From an uncultured Cellvibrionales bacterium (lineage in GTDB: Bacteria; Pseudomonadota; Gammaproteobacteria; Pseudomonadales; UBA7434): a DNA stretch of 6,750 nucleotides. Positions 5,910 to 6,750 of the stretch are shown piece after piece. The notes beneath the pieces were generated by a model. It was not told where the DNA came from. It saw only the letters and a list, made by a program, of their open reading frames with translations, and ran no database searches. The translations under genes and the position numbers were made by a program. Within the stretch, counting starts at the first letter, position 1, and every line of letters begins with the position of its first letter. The DNA lies in NCBI GenBank assembly GCA_937897785.1, contig CALCNB010000120.1, forward strand, positions 1-6,750, written 5' to 3'.

Positions 5910-6698
5910 CTAGTTGTGACTATGCAATGCCTCATTCAGCTCAATTGCTGATCGATTCGACTTACATTCAACGGTTCCATTGGTTGAATTACGTCTAAAT
6001 AGAAGTCCTGTTTGACCATTGAGTTCTCTGGCTTTTATCAGTTTGACGGTGTTGTTGTTCTCATCGAGTAGGGTGACTTTGGTGCCAGCTGTTATATAAA
6101 GGCCAGCTTCGACCGTGCAATTATCACCAAGTGCGATACCTATGCCAGCGTTAGCGCCAATTAAGCACTGTTTGCCGACAGAGATAACAACATTGCCACC
6201 GCCAGAAAGTGTGCCCATTGTTGAGCACCCGCCGCCTAAATCTGAGCCCTCGCCAACAAACACGCCCGCAGAAACTCTGCCTTCTATCATGCTAGTCCCT
6301 GCAGTGCCGGCATTAAAATTAATAAAACCTTCATGCATAATCGTGGTTCCTTCGCCCACATAAGCGCCGAGACGCACTCTTGCAGTATGGGCAATTCTAA
6401 CTCCCGAAGGAACTACGTAGTCAGTCATCACAGGAAATTTATCAATGCATTTAACGTTGAGCCAGCGACCCTCTCGCCTTGCCTCTAGCTGCTTTTCTGA
6501 CAGTTCATCTAAGTCAATTGGGCCATCACTGGTCCACGCTATATTGGGCAGAGAAGCGAAAATCCCTTCTAAATTTATTTCGTGAGGCTTAACTAAACGG
6601 TGTGATAATAGGTGTAGCTTAAGATATGCCTCTGGGACGGTGGTAGGTTTGTCGTCTGTTGTTAATAATGTTAAGACGGCATCTCGCTTGCTGCTCAC
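5910..6698 (-). CDS. dapD: 2,3,4,5-tetrahydropyridine-2,6-dicarboxylate N-succinyltransferase (DapD), 5' end broken or beyond window
   Basis: DapD transfers succinyl from succinyl-CoA to tetrahydrodipicolinate in the succinylase route to diaminopimelate and lysine. The 262 residues readable from a GTG at 6696-6698 match the Pseudomonas-type DapD. A helical domain with EAYLKLHLLSHRLVKPH (23-39) leads to a left-handed beta-helix of hexapeptide repeats (about 97-210), including MHEGFINFNAGT, SDLGGGCSTMGTLSGGGN and ANAGIGIALGD. It ends with the family-typical SAIELNEALHSHN. Pseudomonas DapD is about 340 residues, so roughly the first 80 are missing. The GTG has no Shine-Dalgarno sequence, and family-like residues continue upstream of it until an in-frame TGA at 6744-6746. 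The true start is therefore probably beyond the window edge, with a frameshift in between. Confidence 0.93.
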   Translation of the reverse strand: MSSKRDAVLTLLTTDDKPTTVPEAYLKLHLLSHRLVKPHEINLEGIFASLPNIAWTSDGPIDLDELSEKQLEARREGRWLNVKCIDKFPVMTDYVVPSGVRIAHTARVRLGAYVGEGTTIMHEGFINFNAGTAGTSMIEGRVSAGVFVGEGSDLGGGCSTMGTLSGGGNVVISVGKQCLIGANAGIGIALGDNCTVEAGLYITAGTKVTLLDENNNTVKLIKARELNGQTGLLFRRNSTNGTVECKSNRSAIELNEALHSHN

Positions 6699-6750
6699 TA
6701 ATTTTGCAGCGATATTGGCTAGTTTTGTTCCTGAACTAGAATATCATCAT
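6699..6750 (-). other. dapD: Probable upstream part of dapD, out of frame by one base
   Basis: Reading upstream of the GTG in the dapD frame gives KLANIAAKL, which continues the helical N-terminal domain, but a TGA stops it at 6744-6746. The neighbouring frame is open to the window edge as DDILVQEQ and ends at a TAG just after an A4 run (T4 on the plus strand, 6723-6726). One extra base in that run would join the two frames as DDILVQEQKLANIAAKL. This fits either a sequencing or assembly indel or a true frameshift. Confidence 0.55.

Overview
The window reads as an ordinary-looking piece of a gammaproteobacterial chromosome, probably marine or environmental and of moderate G+C. Three things point there. 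The tRNA genes encode their own CCA ends and resemble gammaproteobacterial His and Arg genes. DapD is the long Pseudomonas-type form rather than the E. coli type. The rubredoxin closely resembles Pseudomonas RubA. No integrase, transposase, CRISPR array or phage gene is visible.

Layout. 1-172 (+): the 3' part of tRNA-His, then a complete tRNA-Arg(UCU). 318-1755 (-): a two-gene unit of a compact zinc-dependent alcohol dehydrogenase-like gene followed, one base after its stop, by a LabA-like NYN-domain gene. 1756-1949: divergent control region. 1950-2860 (+): a 58-residue rubredoxin, then a 'sniffer/C-factor'-type short-chain dehydrogenase. 2923-5291 (-): two adjacent acyl-CoA dehydrogenase-family genes. 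5292-5481: a non-coding stretch. 5482-6750 (-): panD (aspartate 1-decarboxylase), preceded by dapD (tetrahydrodipicolinate N-succinyltransferase), whose 5' end is interrupted near the window edge.

How the genes fit together. panD and dapD both belong to aspartate-derived biosynthesis: beta-alanine for pantothenate/CoA, and diaminopimelate/lysine. They are close enough (47 bp) to share a transcript. The two acyl-CoA dehydrogenases have complementary defects. The 397-residue one has a glutamate base of the IVD/LCAD type but lacks the C-terminal FAD motif. The 378-residue one lacks both known positions for the base but keeps the FAD motif. This is the pattern of obligate alpha2-beta2 acyl-CoA dehydrogenases such as mycobacterial ChsE4-ChsE5, and suggests one enzyme acting on a bulky or unusual acyl-CoA. 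The alcohol dehydrogenase, rubredoxin and SDR are redox proteins whose substrates cannot be read from sequence.

The best leads are the heteromeric acyl-CoA dehydrogenase pair, the probable one-base frameshift at the start of dapD, and the tight coupling of an NYN nuclease-fold protein to a dehydrogenase. I saw no clear sign of a wholly new system.
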